Assembly (NCBI RefSeq): GCF_008107445.1
Contig: NZ_VSLD01000007.1
Coordinates: 1-64,000, forward strand
Origin: Arthrobacter echini
GTDB lineage: Bacteria; Actinomycetota; Actinomycetes; Actinomycetales; Micrococcaceae
Reading direction: 5' to 3'
Length of the DNA: 64,000 nt
Below, one piece after another: positions 57,276 to 64,000 of the stretch (its first letter is position 1; every line of letters starts with the position of its first letter). The position numbers and the translations under genes are program-made. The notes beneath the pieces were generated by a model. It was not told the origin of the DNA, searched no databases, and saw only the letters and a list, made by a program, of their open reading frames with translations.

Positions 57276-58220
57276 GCCTCGATTCTACGGGCGCCACGCC
57301 GTCGGGCCGATTCCGGTGCTTCCTTGTGCCCCGGGCTCCGTTCCCACCGCCCGGTGCTCGGCCGTCCCTCCCACTACCCGAGCCCGGTCGGTGGGAACGA
57401 CGCAACCCGCCCTGCCCGCGCCGTCGTCCCTCCCACTACCCGAGTCCGGTTAGTGGGATTGAGCGCCCGTTCCCACTGATGAGCACCGACCGCTGGGAAC
57501 GACGCAATACCCTCGCCCCCACGGTCGTCAGTCCCATTGCTCGAGTCCGACCATTGGGAAAGAGCGCCAATTCCGGCCCGCATGTCCATCCCTCCCACTG
57601 CCCGAATCCGGTTAGTGGGATGGAGGGCTGATTCCCACCGATGAGCACCGACCACTGGGAACGACGCAACATTCCCGTCTTGCATGGTCGTCAGTTCCAT
57701 TGCTCGAGTCCGACCATTGGGAAGAGCGCCGATTCCGGCCCGCATGTCCATCCCTCCCATTGCTGGTGCCCGAACAGCGGGAACGACGCAACACTCCCAG
57801 CCCCCGCCGTCCCTCCCAACACCCGAGCCCGGTCGGTGGGACTGAGCGCCTGTTCCCACTGATGAGCACGGACCACTGGGAACGACGCAACACTCCCAGC
57901 CCCCATGGCCGTCCTTCCCACTGCCCGAGCCTGGTCGGTGGCAACGACGCAACCGATTCACACTCGCACTGTCGTCGTTCCCACTGCTCGAGTCCGATCG
58001 GTGGGGTTGAGAGTCCGTTCCCGCTGGTGAACGCCGAGTACTGGGAACGGGGCAACGCAACACGCACACACGCCCTGCTCGGCTGTCCCTCCTACGGCTC
58101 GAGCCCCGACACCGGGCACGACGCAGCGCGGAACACGGTCCCAGCACCGGCGATGCAGCGCTGTCGGGACGCGACCCGGCTACGCAATATCATGGACGGT
58201 ATGAACGAAGCGTCCACCCC
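57276..58220. repeat. Divergent intergenic region filled by an array of about 14 palindromic units
   Basis: About 945 bases without an acceptable gene, between the divergent cysteine desulfurase and RibD-like genes. From 57341 to 58118 it holds about 14 related units of 28-30 bases (starts near 57369, 57431, 57470, 57532, 57593, 57632, 57695, 57755, 57814, 57853, 57916, 57979, 58018, 58088), plus a half unit at 57341. Units have TCCCAC/TTCCCA and GTGGGA/TGGGAA arms around a 15-17 base core. Core A reads like CCCGAGTCCGG, core B like GATGAGCACCGACC, core C like GCTCGAGTCCGACC. Many units are followed by ACGACGCAAC. Spacing alternates near 60 and 42 bases. No ribosome site or coding signal supports the open frames. 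Confidence 0.85.
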
Positions 58221-58970
58221 ATGATCACCGCCCTCGTCCCACCGTCCCCCGGGGAGATCGACGACGACGCACTGCACCGCCTCTACGCCTACCCGGCGGC
58301 GGTGGCGGACGAACCCTACGTACGCTTCAACTTCATTGCCGCGGCCGACGGCGCCGCCACCACCGGCGGACTCTCGGCAGGTCTGGGGAACGACGGCGAC
58401 AAAAGAATCTTCGCCGTCCTGCGACGCCTTGCCGACGTAGTGCTGGTCGGGGCCGGAACCGTGCGGGCAGAAGGGTACGCGGGCGACCTCGTGGACGAGG
58501 ATGCCCGCTCCTGGCGGAAGGCCCGGGATGCGGCCGCGCATCCTGCGATCGCCGTCATCTCGGGCAGCCTGGACCTCGATCCCGCGAGCGGTTTCTTCAC
58601 CGACGCCCCTGTGCGTCCGCTCGTGCTGACGAGCAGCAGTGCCCCGGCCGAGAGGCGCGAGGCCTTGGCCGCCGTGGCCGACGTCGTCGACTGCGGCACC
58701 GAGCGGGTGGATGCCCCCGCGATCCTGGCGGAACTCGGCCGTCGCGGACTGCCGAAGATCCTGTGCGAGGGTGGTCCTGCCGTGCTCGGCGACTTCACCA
58801 GCTCCGATGCCGTGGACGAGCTCTGCCTCTCGATCAGTCCACTGCTCGCCGGCGGCGCCGGTCCCCGGATCGCAGTGGGCGAGAGTCCGGAGGAGCCGAT
58901 CGGACTGGTCCTGTCCTCCCTGCTCACGGAGGATTCCGCGCTGTACACGCTCTACCGTCGGGCACGCTGA
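58221..58970 (+). CDS. RibD C-terminal domain reductase (pyrimidine reductase family)
   Basis: 249 residues with the dihydrofolate-reductase-like RibD fold: PYVRFNFIAAADGAATTGGL, DKRIFAVLRRLADVVLVGAG, TVRAEGYAG, and GLPKILCEGGPAVLGDFTSS near the end. NADPH would bind at the VGAGTVRAEGY region. Stand-alone members reduce riboflavin precursors or related substrates; without ribA/ribG neighbours the substrate is uncertain. ATG 58221 lacks a clear ribosome site but overlaps the stop of a short upstream frame (58192-58224) as ATGA, so it may be translated by coupling or from a leaderless message. Confidence 0.82.
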   Translation: MITALVPPSPGEIDDDALHRLYAYPAAVADEPYVRFNFIAAADGAATTGGLSAGLGNDGDKRIFAVLRRLADVVLVGAGTVRAEGYAGDLVDEDARSWRKARDAAAHPAIAVISGSLDLDPASGFFTDAPVRPLVLTSSSAPAERREALAAVADVVDCGTERVDAPAILAELGRRGLPKILCEGGPAVLGDFTSSDAVDELCLSISPLLAGGAGPRIAVGESPEEPIGLVLSSLLTEDSALYTLYRRAR

Positions 58971-59014
58971 GCCTCTGCGACCGCTCCACTCCTCATCACC
59001 GAAAGGCTGCATAG

Positions 59015-59986
59015 ATGGCAGAGGCACCACGGAAGTCGTACTACGACGTCCTCGGAGTGTCCCCCGGAGCAGATGCCAGGCAGATCAAGAGCGCCTATCG
59101 CCGGGCAGCACGCGCCGCCCACCCGGACCTCGGTGGTAGCGCCACGGCGTTCCACGACGTCGCGGTGGCCTTCGAGACGCTCGGCGACCCCCAGCTCCGC
59201 ATGCGCTACGACGCCGACACGGGCCGTCCCTTCCCCGGGCGCCCGTCCGGAACGAACTCCACCGCGGGCCGGACCGGTACGACGACGGCGCGATCCGCCC
59301 CGCCCCGCCCGAGGCGCGCGTCGACCGACGACGAGGACGCCGCCGGCGCGCCGCCGTCGTATCTGCCCGCGTTCTCCCCCGGCAGTCCTCCGGCCGTGCC
59401 GCTGATCCTCGCCGGCCGACAGCTCCACGGTTCCGTCCGGCAGCCCGGGATCCTCGCGCGCCTGTCCTCTGGGTCCCGCAGCCGCACCGACGGGGAGACC
59501 CGGACAACCACGCTGCTCGAACGCGCTCTCCTGCCCGGATACCCTGCGGTACGCCTCGTCAGCGGCGTCGAGTTCGACGGCCGGGACAAGACGACCGCCG
59601 GCCATGTGCTGCTCGCCGGGTACAGGATCGCCGTGATCGACTCCTTCACCGCACCGCCGGGGAACTTCTCCTGGGACGGGCGGGTCCTGCGGCACCAGGG
59701 CCGCCGGATCGACCTCGGGTTGCCGCAGACGGTGCGCGTCGTCCAGGAGATGTTCCCCGATCTCAATGTTGCGGGCTGGGTGGTGGTGCACGGGGCCCCG
59801 GACAACCCGTTCGCTCCGGTGATCGACGTACCGCCGGGCTTCGACCGGTCCTCGCCCACCACGATCCAGGTGGTGAACGCAGGAACGGCCGTCCGCACCA
59901 TCCGGTCCTTCCTCGCCGCGGGACCATCACCGAACGTGGTGCAGCTTCCGGTCCTTGCGCGGCTGCTGGCCCTCACCGAAAGCTAG
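59015..59986 (+). CDS. J-domain protein with unassigned C-terminal domain
   Basis: 323 residues. The N-terminal J domain (about 6-70) has SYYDVLGVSPGADARQIKSA, the catalytic HPD in RAAHPDLGG, and ALGDPQ-type helix 4 (ETLGDPQLRMRYD). A Thr/Ser/Arg-rich linker (about 75-125) follows. The C-terminal half (about 130-323) has a repeated beta pattern (LLPGYPAVRLVSG, GHVLLAGYRIAVIDSF, LRHQGRRIDLGLP) like nuclease-related (NERD) folds without their catalytic residues. No zinc-finger or DnaJ C-terminal domain is present. It probably recruits DnaK to a specific client. It is upstream of trmL on the same strand. Confidence 0.82.
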   Translation: MAEAPRKSYYDVLGVSPGADARQIKSAYRRAARAAHPDLGGSATAFHDVAVAFETLGDPQLRMRYDADTGRPFPGRPSGTNSTAGRTGTTTARSAPPRPRRASTDDEDAAGAPPSYLPAFSPGSPPAVPLILAGRQLHGSVRQPGILARLSSGSRSRTDGETRTTTLLERALLPGYPAVRLVSGVEFDGRDKTTAGHVLLAGYRIAVIDSFTAPPGNFSWDGRVLRHQGRRIDLGLPQTVRVVQEMFPDLNVAGWVVVHGAPDNPFAPVIDVPPGFDRSSPTTIQVVNAGTAVRTIRSFLAAGPSPNVVQLPVLARLLALTES

Positions 59987-59995
59987 GATGATCCG

Positions 59996-60460
59996 GTGTT
60001 CCGCATCCTGTTCCACACCCCCGAGATCCCCGGCAATACCGGTGCGGCGATCCGCCTCGCCGCCGTCGCCGGAGCGGAGCTCCACCTCGTGGAACCGCTC
60101 GGCTTCAGCCTGGAGGATTCGAAACTGAAGCGCGCGGGCCTCGACTACCACGATCTCACCGTCCTCCACGTGCACAGCAGCCTCGAGACTGCCTGGGCTG
60201 CGCTGCAACCCGAGCGCGTCTTCGCCTACACCTCCGAGGGTGATGTCTCCTACACCGGCATCGCCTACGAACCCGGGGACGTACTGCTCTTCGGCCGCGA
60301 ATCGGACGGTCTCCCCGAGGACGTGAAGCAGGACCCGCACATAACTGCTCGTGTGCGCGTGCCCATGCTGCCTGCACGCCGATCGCTGAATCTCGCCAAT
60401 ACCGCGTCCATCGTCCTCTACGAGGCCTGGCGTCAACAGGGCTTCGCCGGAGCACAGTGA
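59996..60460 (+). CDS. trmL: tRNA (cytidine/uridine-34-2'-O)-methyltransferase TrmL
   Basis: 154 residues from GTG 59996, ten bases after the J-domain gene. A SPOUT trefoil-knot methyltransferase: FHTPEIPGNTGAAIRLAAVA (motif 1), LLFGRESDGLPEDV (motif 2) and RSLNLANTASIVLYEAWRQ (motif 3, SAM-binding knot). It methylates the wobble ribose of Leu tRNAs, acts as a dimer, and is cytosolic. The length matches the family. Confidence 0.95.
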   Translation: MFRILFHTPEIPGNTGAAIRLAAVAGAELHLVEPLGFSLEDSKLKRAGLDYHDLTVLHVHSSLETAWAALQPERVFAYTSEGDVSYTGIAYEPGDVLLFGRESDGLPEDVKQDPHITARVRVPMLPARRSLNLANTASIVLYEAWRQQGFAGAQ

Positions 60461-60479
60461 CCTACGATCTGGAGTTCCC

Positions 60480-61298
60480 ATGACCGCTCGCCATGCAGCA
60501 ACCCTGCCCGACGACGGGGCCGAGGACTACGACCTCCTCGCTCCCGCGGTCTGGAACCCCGTGAGCAATGCCGTGGTGGCCGCCGCGGACATCCTGGTGG
60601 GTGAACGGATCCTCGACGTCCATGCGGGAACCGGCTCCGGGACCGTCCCTGCCGCGCAGCTGGCCGGCCCCGGCGGACACGTCGACGCCGTCGGGCGCTC
60701 GGCGGCCATGCTGGGCCTGGCGAAGGCGAAGACGGAGGCCCTGGGTCTCCGGAACGTCTCCTTCATCCACTCCGATCCGGCCGGCTGGAACCCGGCGGAG
60801 AAGTACGACGCCGTCATCAGCTCCTACGGGGTCTTCCTGCTCCACGACATGGATGCCGACATGGACCGCATCCTCACCCTGCTGCGCCCTGGCGGCCGGA
60901 TCGCCCTGAGCGCCTGGGACCAGGGCGCCCTCACACCCTTCGGCGATCTGCTCCTGGAGGCGATCCGCTCCACCGGCGTGCACCCGTCCGCCGAGGCCGC
61001 CACCGTTCCCGTTTTCGTCGAGAACTGCCGGAGGCTCGCCCCGGAGGAACGGCTGCAGGAGTGGCTCCTCGCGCGTGGCCTGAGCGACGTGGGGGTGGAG
61101 AAGCTCGGACTGACCGTCCCGCTCGAGGCGGACCACGCGTGGTCACTCGCCCTCGCCAGCGGGTACCGCGGGCTCCTGCCCGAGGAACCGGAGGCCCTGC
61201 AGCGCGTCCGCGCCGCTCTTGTGGACAGCCTCGGTGACGATTTCGTCCTCTCGGCGGACTCCCTCATCGCCGTCGGCACCGTGGGTCCCGACGCCTGA
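60480..61298 (+). CDS. SAM-dependent methyltransferase (class I)
   Basis: 272 residues. Motif I reads ILDVHAGTGSGTVPAAQLAG (VHAGTGSG in place of the usual LGCGTG), motif II region HVDAVGRSAAML, and motif III region LLRPGGRIALSAWDQG. This is the UbiE/COQ5-like group. The C-terminal part (about 165-272) lacks an obvious second domain. The substrate is unknown. It follows trmL by 19 bases and precedes the sigK region. Confidence 0.8.
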   Translation: MTARHAATLPDDGAEDYDLLAPAVWNPVSNAVVAAADILVGERILDVHAGTGSGTVPAAQLAGPGGHVDAVGRSAAMLGLAKAKTEALGLRNVSFIHSDPAGWNPAEKYDAVISSYGVFLLHDMDADMDRILTLLRPGGRIALSAWDQGALTPFGDLLLEAIRSTGVHPSAEAATVPVFVENCRRLAPEERLQEWLLARGLSDVGVEKLGLTVPLEADHAWSLALASGYRGLLPEEPEALQRVRAALVDSLGDDFVLSADSLIAVGTVGPDA

Positions 61299-61311
61299 CT
61301 CCACCGCCCGC

Positions 61312-61338
61312 CCATCCGTCGGCCCACCAGATCCGAAT
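61312..61338 (+). promoter_or_regulatory. Candidate SigK-type promoter upstream of sigK
   Basis: CCATCC at 61312-61317 and CCGAAT at 61333-61338 match the -35 and -10 elements reported for mycobacterial SigK promoters, in the right order and orientation. The spacer is 15 bases, shorter than the reported 17. It sits 142 bases before the sigK ATG, so it could support autoregulation. Chance matching is possible. Confidence 0.3.
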
Positions 61339-61479
61339 TCCTCGTATCAGGGAAGCCGGTGCGGGAGAGGTAGGAAGACCAGGATGGTTCAGACACGGCA
61401 GGGCCTGCCGGGCAGCCTCCGCCGCAAGCCATCGTTCCATATTCAATTTCGGCGGACCGGCGCTTTATGCTGGAACCCT

Positions 61480-62097
61480 ATGGATACGCCACGAGCACAC
61501 CGGGTCAGCCCGATCGCCGCTGCACAGCAGGAGTCGGTGACCGGTGCAGGCGGCAATCCCACCCTGACCGACCTGCTGGTACGCGTGGCACGACAGGACC
61601 GGTCCGCGTTCGAGCTGTTCTACGAGCAGACGAGTCGACGGGTCTACGGTCTGGCACGCCGGGTACTCATCGATCCCGATCTGAGCGAGGACGCCACCCA
61701 GGAGGTCTACCTCCAGGTCTGGAACACCGCCGAACGCTTCAATCCGGCCCTCGGCAGTCCCATGGCCTGGCTGATGACACTGGCTCACCGACGCGCCGTG
61801 GACAAGGTGCGCTCCGAGCAGAGCGCCACGGATCGCGAGGCGCGCTACGGCGCCGCCACCCAGAGCATCGATCACGACGACGTGGTGGACACCGTGACGC
61901 AGCGCCTCGAGGCGCAAAGCGTGGTCGACTGCCTCGGCACCCTCACGGAGACGCAGCGGGAATCGGTACGCATGGCCTATTACGGCGGGTTCACCTATCG
62001 GGAGGTCGCCGAGAAGCTCGGGGTTGCCGTGCCCACCATCAAATCAAGGATCCGCGACGGCCTGATCCGACTCAAGACGTGCCTGGGGGTTTCCTGA
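61480..62097 (+). CDS. sigK: ECF-type RNA polymerase sigma factor SigK
   Basis: 205 residues from ATG 61480. Region 2 is seen in FELFYEQTSRRVYGLARRVL and LSEDATQEVYLQVWNTAERF with the -10 recognising PMAWLMTLAHRRAVDKVRSE. Region 4 is in LTETQRESVRMAYYGGFTYR and EVAEKLGVAVPTIKSRIRDG, the helix-turn-helix for the -35. The next gene (2-base gap) encodes its anti-sigma factor RskA. In mycobacteria SigK responds to envelope or redox stress through regulated proteolysis of RskA. Confidence 0.92.
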   Translation: MDTPRAHRVSPIAAAQQESVTGAGGNPTLTDLLVRVARQDRSAFELFYEQTSRRVYGLARRVLIDPDLSEDATQEVYLQVWNTAERFNPALGSPMAWLMTLAHRRAVDKVRSEQSATDREARYGAATQSIDHDDVVDTVTQRLEAQSVVDCLGTLTETQRESVRMAYYGGFTYREVAEKLGVAVPTIKSRIRDGLIRLKTCLGVS

Positions 62098-62098
62098 T

Positions 62099-62974
62099 AT
62101 GACGGACAAGAACATGAGCAGGCAGTTCGCCGACGATCTTGAGACCGATCTGGCCCGTGGCCACGTCCTCGAGTGGGCAGAACTGTACGCCCTCGACGCC
62201 ATCAGCGCCGATGAGCGCCGGTCGATCAAAGCGTTCCTCCAGGACGCCGACTCCTCTGTCGCGTCGGTCTTCTCCGACCGGGTCCGTACCTGCCGGGACA
62301 CGATCACAGCCACCTACACGACGGCCCCGCTCGATCCACCGGCCGATCTCTTCGACCGGATCCTCGCTCAGCTTCCGGGTGTAGCGGCCGGATCGACCGC
62401 TCGCCCGGCATCCGGATCGATGCCCGCAGGGCCCGCGCCGGATTCCCCTGCCGACCTGGACCACGGCGTGGTTGCGGGAGACGCCCGGGACGAACTGTCC
62501 GAGCGCCGCGCGAAGCGGACATCGCTGTCTGCGCGGGCTGCACGATGGACCGTGGCCGCGGCCGCAGCCGCTGTTCTCGTCGTGGGTGGTGTGACCGTGG
62601 CGCAGAACCTGCAGGAGAGCACGCTCGAGGACCAGGTGCTCCAGGCCCAGGACGTCAGGACCGAACAGCTCTCCCTCGACGCCGGCGGCACGGCGGACCT
62701 CGCCGTCTCCGGTTCGGAGAACGCCGCGGTCGTCACGCTCACCGGGGTTCCGGCACCGGCCGAGGGATCGGTCTATCAGATGTGGCGCATCCCCGCTGAC
62801 GGTTCGGCGCCCGTCTCGGTCGGCACCATGACGGAGGGCGATGTCGACGGTGGGAAGTCCACCGAGATCACGGACATCAGCGGCCTCAGCGCCCTCGCCA
62901 TCACCGTGGAGCCCGAGGGCGGTTCGACGACACCGACGCTTCCGATCGTCGCCCAGATCCCGCTGGGAGCCTGA
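62099..62974 (+). CDS. rskA: Anti-sigma-K factor RskA
   Basis: 291 residues. The N-terminal sigma-binding domain (about 20-110) includes HVLEWAELYALDAISADERR and DPPADLFDRILAQL. A linker rich in Pro/Ala/Asp leads to a single membrane span (about 145-167, WTVAAAAAAVLVVGGVTVAQ). The outer C-terminal domain (about 180-291) has VVTLTGVPAPAEGSVYQMWR, LAITVEPEGGSTTPTLPIVA, typical RskA. Longer than mycobacterial RskA by its linker. Stress-driven cleavage would release SigK. ATG 62099 lies 2 bases after the sigK stop. Confidence 0.9.
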   Translation: MTDKNMSRQFADDLETDLARGHVLEWAELYALDAISADERRSIKAFLQDADSSVASVFSDRVRTCRDTITATYTTAPLDPPADLFDRILAQLPGVAAGSTARPASGSMPAGPAPDSPADLDHGVVAGDARDELSERRAKRTSLSARAARWTVAAAAAAVLVVGGVTVAQNLQESTLEDQVLQAQDVRTEQLSLDAGGTADLAVSGSENAAVVTLTGVPAPAEGSVYQMWRIPADGSAPVSVGTMTEGDVDGGKSTEITDISGLSALAITVEPEGGSTTPTLPIVAQIPLGA

Positions 62975-63030
62975 GCCTCGGTCCTACCCGCCCTCCGGCC
63001 CCTGCCGTGGGTCGACAGGGCGTCGCCGGA

Positions 63031-63783
63031 TCAGAAGCCGGCGATGGTCTGGTCGGTGTTGATGCCGACCACATGGAAGGCTTCTGCGCTGCGACCCTCG
63101 CCGAGACCTCCGCGGCGTGCGTTGTCCTGGAGTATCGCCCGCACCCGTGACTGCATGCGATCCACATCGGGATGCTGGCTCTCATGGGCCATGATGGCTG
63201 CGATCTTGAGGTCCTCGGCACCGGTGACATCGATGAAGCGGTTCTCGAGGTGCGCGGGACCGGCGTAGAACCACAGCCACGGCACCTTGAAGCTGGTGAT
63301 CCCCGCCGCTTCGAGTTCCGGGTATGCGTACGGGTTCTCAACGGCCGGATACACGGCCCTCGTGACCGCTTCACCACAGGCCAGGTGATCGGGGTGACTC
63401 TTCTGGATCATGTCCCAGCTGCGCTCGGGATGCATGGCGAGCACGATATCCGGCCGGACCTCCCTCATGCGTCGGACGATCCCGCGGATCACGGCGTCGG
63501 TCGGTTCCAGGTGCCCGTCCGTCTCACCCAGGAACGTGACATCCGTGACGCCGACGCGAGCCGCGGCCGCGCGTTGCTCTTCCCGACGCAGTGCTGCCAG
63601 ACCCGGCCTGTCCTCGTCGGAGAACCCGCCGGCGTCGCCATCGGTGAGGATGCAGTAACTCACCGACGCTCCGGCCGCGGTCCAGCCCGCGATCGTTGCC
63701 GACGCCCCGAAGTCGATGTCGTCAGGATGTGCGGCGACGGCGAGAACGCGTGCGGGAGCCAGGGCCTCCCCGAGATCCGCCAT
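63031..63783 (-). CDS. PIG-L family zinc deacetylase
   Basis: 250 residues. The zinc and catalytic signature is in VLAVAAHPDDIDFGASATIA, with further ligands in KSHPDHLACGEAVTRAVYP and the late HES in IAAIMAHESQHPDVD. Members (MshB, Mca, BshB) deacetylate GlcNAc-containing or mycothiol-type substrates. The gene starts 3 bases after the etfA stop on the same strand, so it is probably the operon end. No mshA or mshC is nearby; the substrate is not certain. Confidence 0.85.
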   Translation of the reverse strand: MADLGEALAPARVLAVAAHPDDIDFGASATIAGWTAAGASVSYCILTDGDAGGFSDEDRPGLAALRREEQRAAAARVGVTDVTFLGETDGHLEPTDAVIRGIVRRMREVRPDIVLAMHPERSWDMIQKSHPDHLACGEAVTRAVYPAVENPYAYPELEAAGITSFKVPWLWFYAGPAHLENRFIDVTGAEDLKIAAIMAHESQHPDVDRMQSRVRAILQDNARRGGLGEGRSAEAFHVVGINTDQTIAGF

Positions 63784-63786
63784 GGG

Positions 63787-64000
63787 CTAGAGCCCGCGCT
63801 TCCGGATCTCCTCGGTGGCCTGTGGCAACACCGAGAACAGATCACCGACGATCCCGAAATCGGCGATCTCGAAAATAGGCGAATCGGAGTCCTTGTTGAT
63901 GGCGACGATCACCTTGGAGGTCTGCATCCCGGCCCGTTGCTGCACGGCCCCTGAGATGCCCACGGAGACGTACAGCTGGGGAGCGACCGTCTTGCCGGTC
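63787..64000 (-). CDS. etfA: Electron transfer flavoprotein alpha subunit, C-terminal part
   Basis: Only the last 70 or so codons are in the window; the gene starts beyond the right edge. The C-terminal FAD domain reads [40 protein letters not shown] and [20 protein letters not shown], which is the ETF-alpha FAD-binding signature. EtfA with EtfB carries electrons from acyl-CoA dehydrogenases. The downstream gene (PIG-L) follows after 3 bases. Confidence 0.93.
   Translation of the reverse strand, partial: TGKTVAPQLYVSVGISGAVQQRAGMQTSKVIVAINKDSDSPIFEIADFGIVGDLFSVLPQATEEIRKRGL

Noticed and set aside
57341-58118. Possible CRISPR array
   Set aside because: The units differ in core sequence and are themselves palindromic; there is no constant repeat with unrelated spacers and no cas gene in the window.
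57374-58147. Minus-strand open frame of 257 codons across the palindromic array
   Set aside because: The reading is low-complexity and comes from the repeat units. Many spacings are near multiples of three, which keeps a frame open by chance. There is no ribosome site or recognisable domain.

Overview
The window is high-GC actinobacterial chromosome. It reads most like a member of the Micrococcaceae (Arthrobacter-type). Supporting signs are the mtrA-mtrB-lpqB-comF-hpf-secA block, whiB1 next to pdtaS, a sigK/rskA pair, a DUF4129/DUF4350/MoxR/DUF58 operon, many GTG starts and 4-bp ATGA/GTGA gene overlaps. The species cannot be fixed from the sequence alone. No tRNA, rRNA, CRISPR array, integrase or transposase was seen.

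Region 1 (1-19.3 kb) is a cell-surface polysaccharide locus. It begins with the tail of a secreted protein, closed by a perfect hairpin. A minus-strand five-gene operon (5403 to 296) follows: GT2 glycosyltransferase, DUF2304 membrane protein, flippase-like ABC exporter and two GT4 glycosyltransferases. A large DUF6541-type membrane protein runs divergently on the plus strand. Next is a tightly overlapping minus-strand galactofuranose cassette: UDP-galactopyranose mutase, GlfT2-like transferase, Wzm permease and Wzt ATPase. After a lone plus-strand GT4 comes a minus-strand set that should build UDP-2,3-diacetamido-2,3-dideoxyglucuronic acid (WbpA, WbpD, WbpE and WbpB equivalents), ending in a GT4. 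Parts of this region (about 0.3-7.8 and 12.9-14.0 kb) look more AT-rich than the rest, which suggests a mosaic, exchanged surface-antigen locus.

Region 2 (19.5-46.2 kb) is mainly conserved chromosome with housekeeping and regulatory genes. It carries an FHA plus triple-ATPase FtsK/EssC-like protein, whiB1 facing pdtaS, a large NAD-glutamate dehydrogenase, and a CpaE-like/SAF-domain pair. A small HTH gene follows, whose 3' flank has grown into a 24-bp tandem repeat. Then come LysM and Rv3235-family genes, secA, hpf, comF, lpqB and mtrBA. The order whiB1 ... pdtaS ... secA-hpf-comF-lpqB-mtrB-mtrA parallels the mycobacterial Rv3219-Rv3246c neighbourhood.

Region 3 (46.4-53.4 kb) is a plus-strand operon: multi-pass membrane protein, DUF4129, DUF4350, MoxR ATPase, DUF58, then a small phosphotransferase-like protein and a DUF4166 protein. 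Almost all junctions overlap.

Region 4 (53.4-64 kb) holds a minus-strand run: cysteine desulfurase, mnmA, chorismate mutase and a MetE-fold protein without cysteines. Upstream of the desulfurase lies an unusual array, about 780 bp long, of some 14 related palindromic units. Plus-strand genes follow: a RibD-type reductase, a J-domain protein, trmL, a methyltransferase and sigK-rskA. The window closes with a minus-strand PIG-L deacetylase and the 3' end of etfA.

The least explained structures are the palindromic array at 57.34-58.12 kb and three small in-frame or gene-edge tandem duplications (33.5, 45.4 and 48.3 kb). The richest biology is the two-exporter polysaccharide locus.
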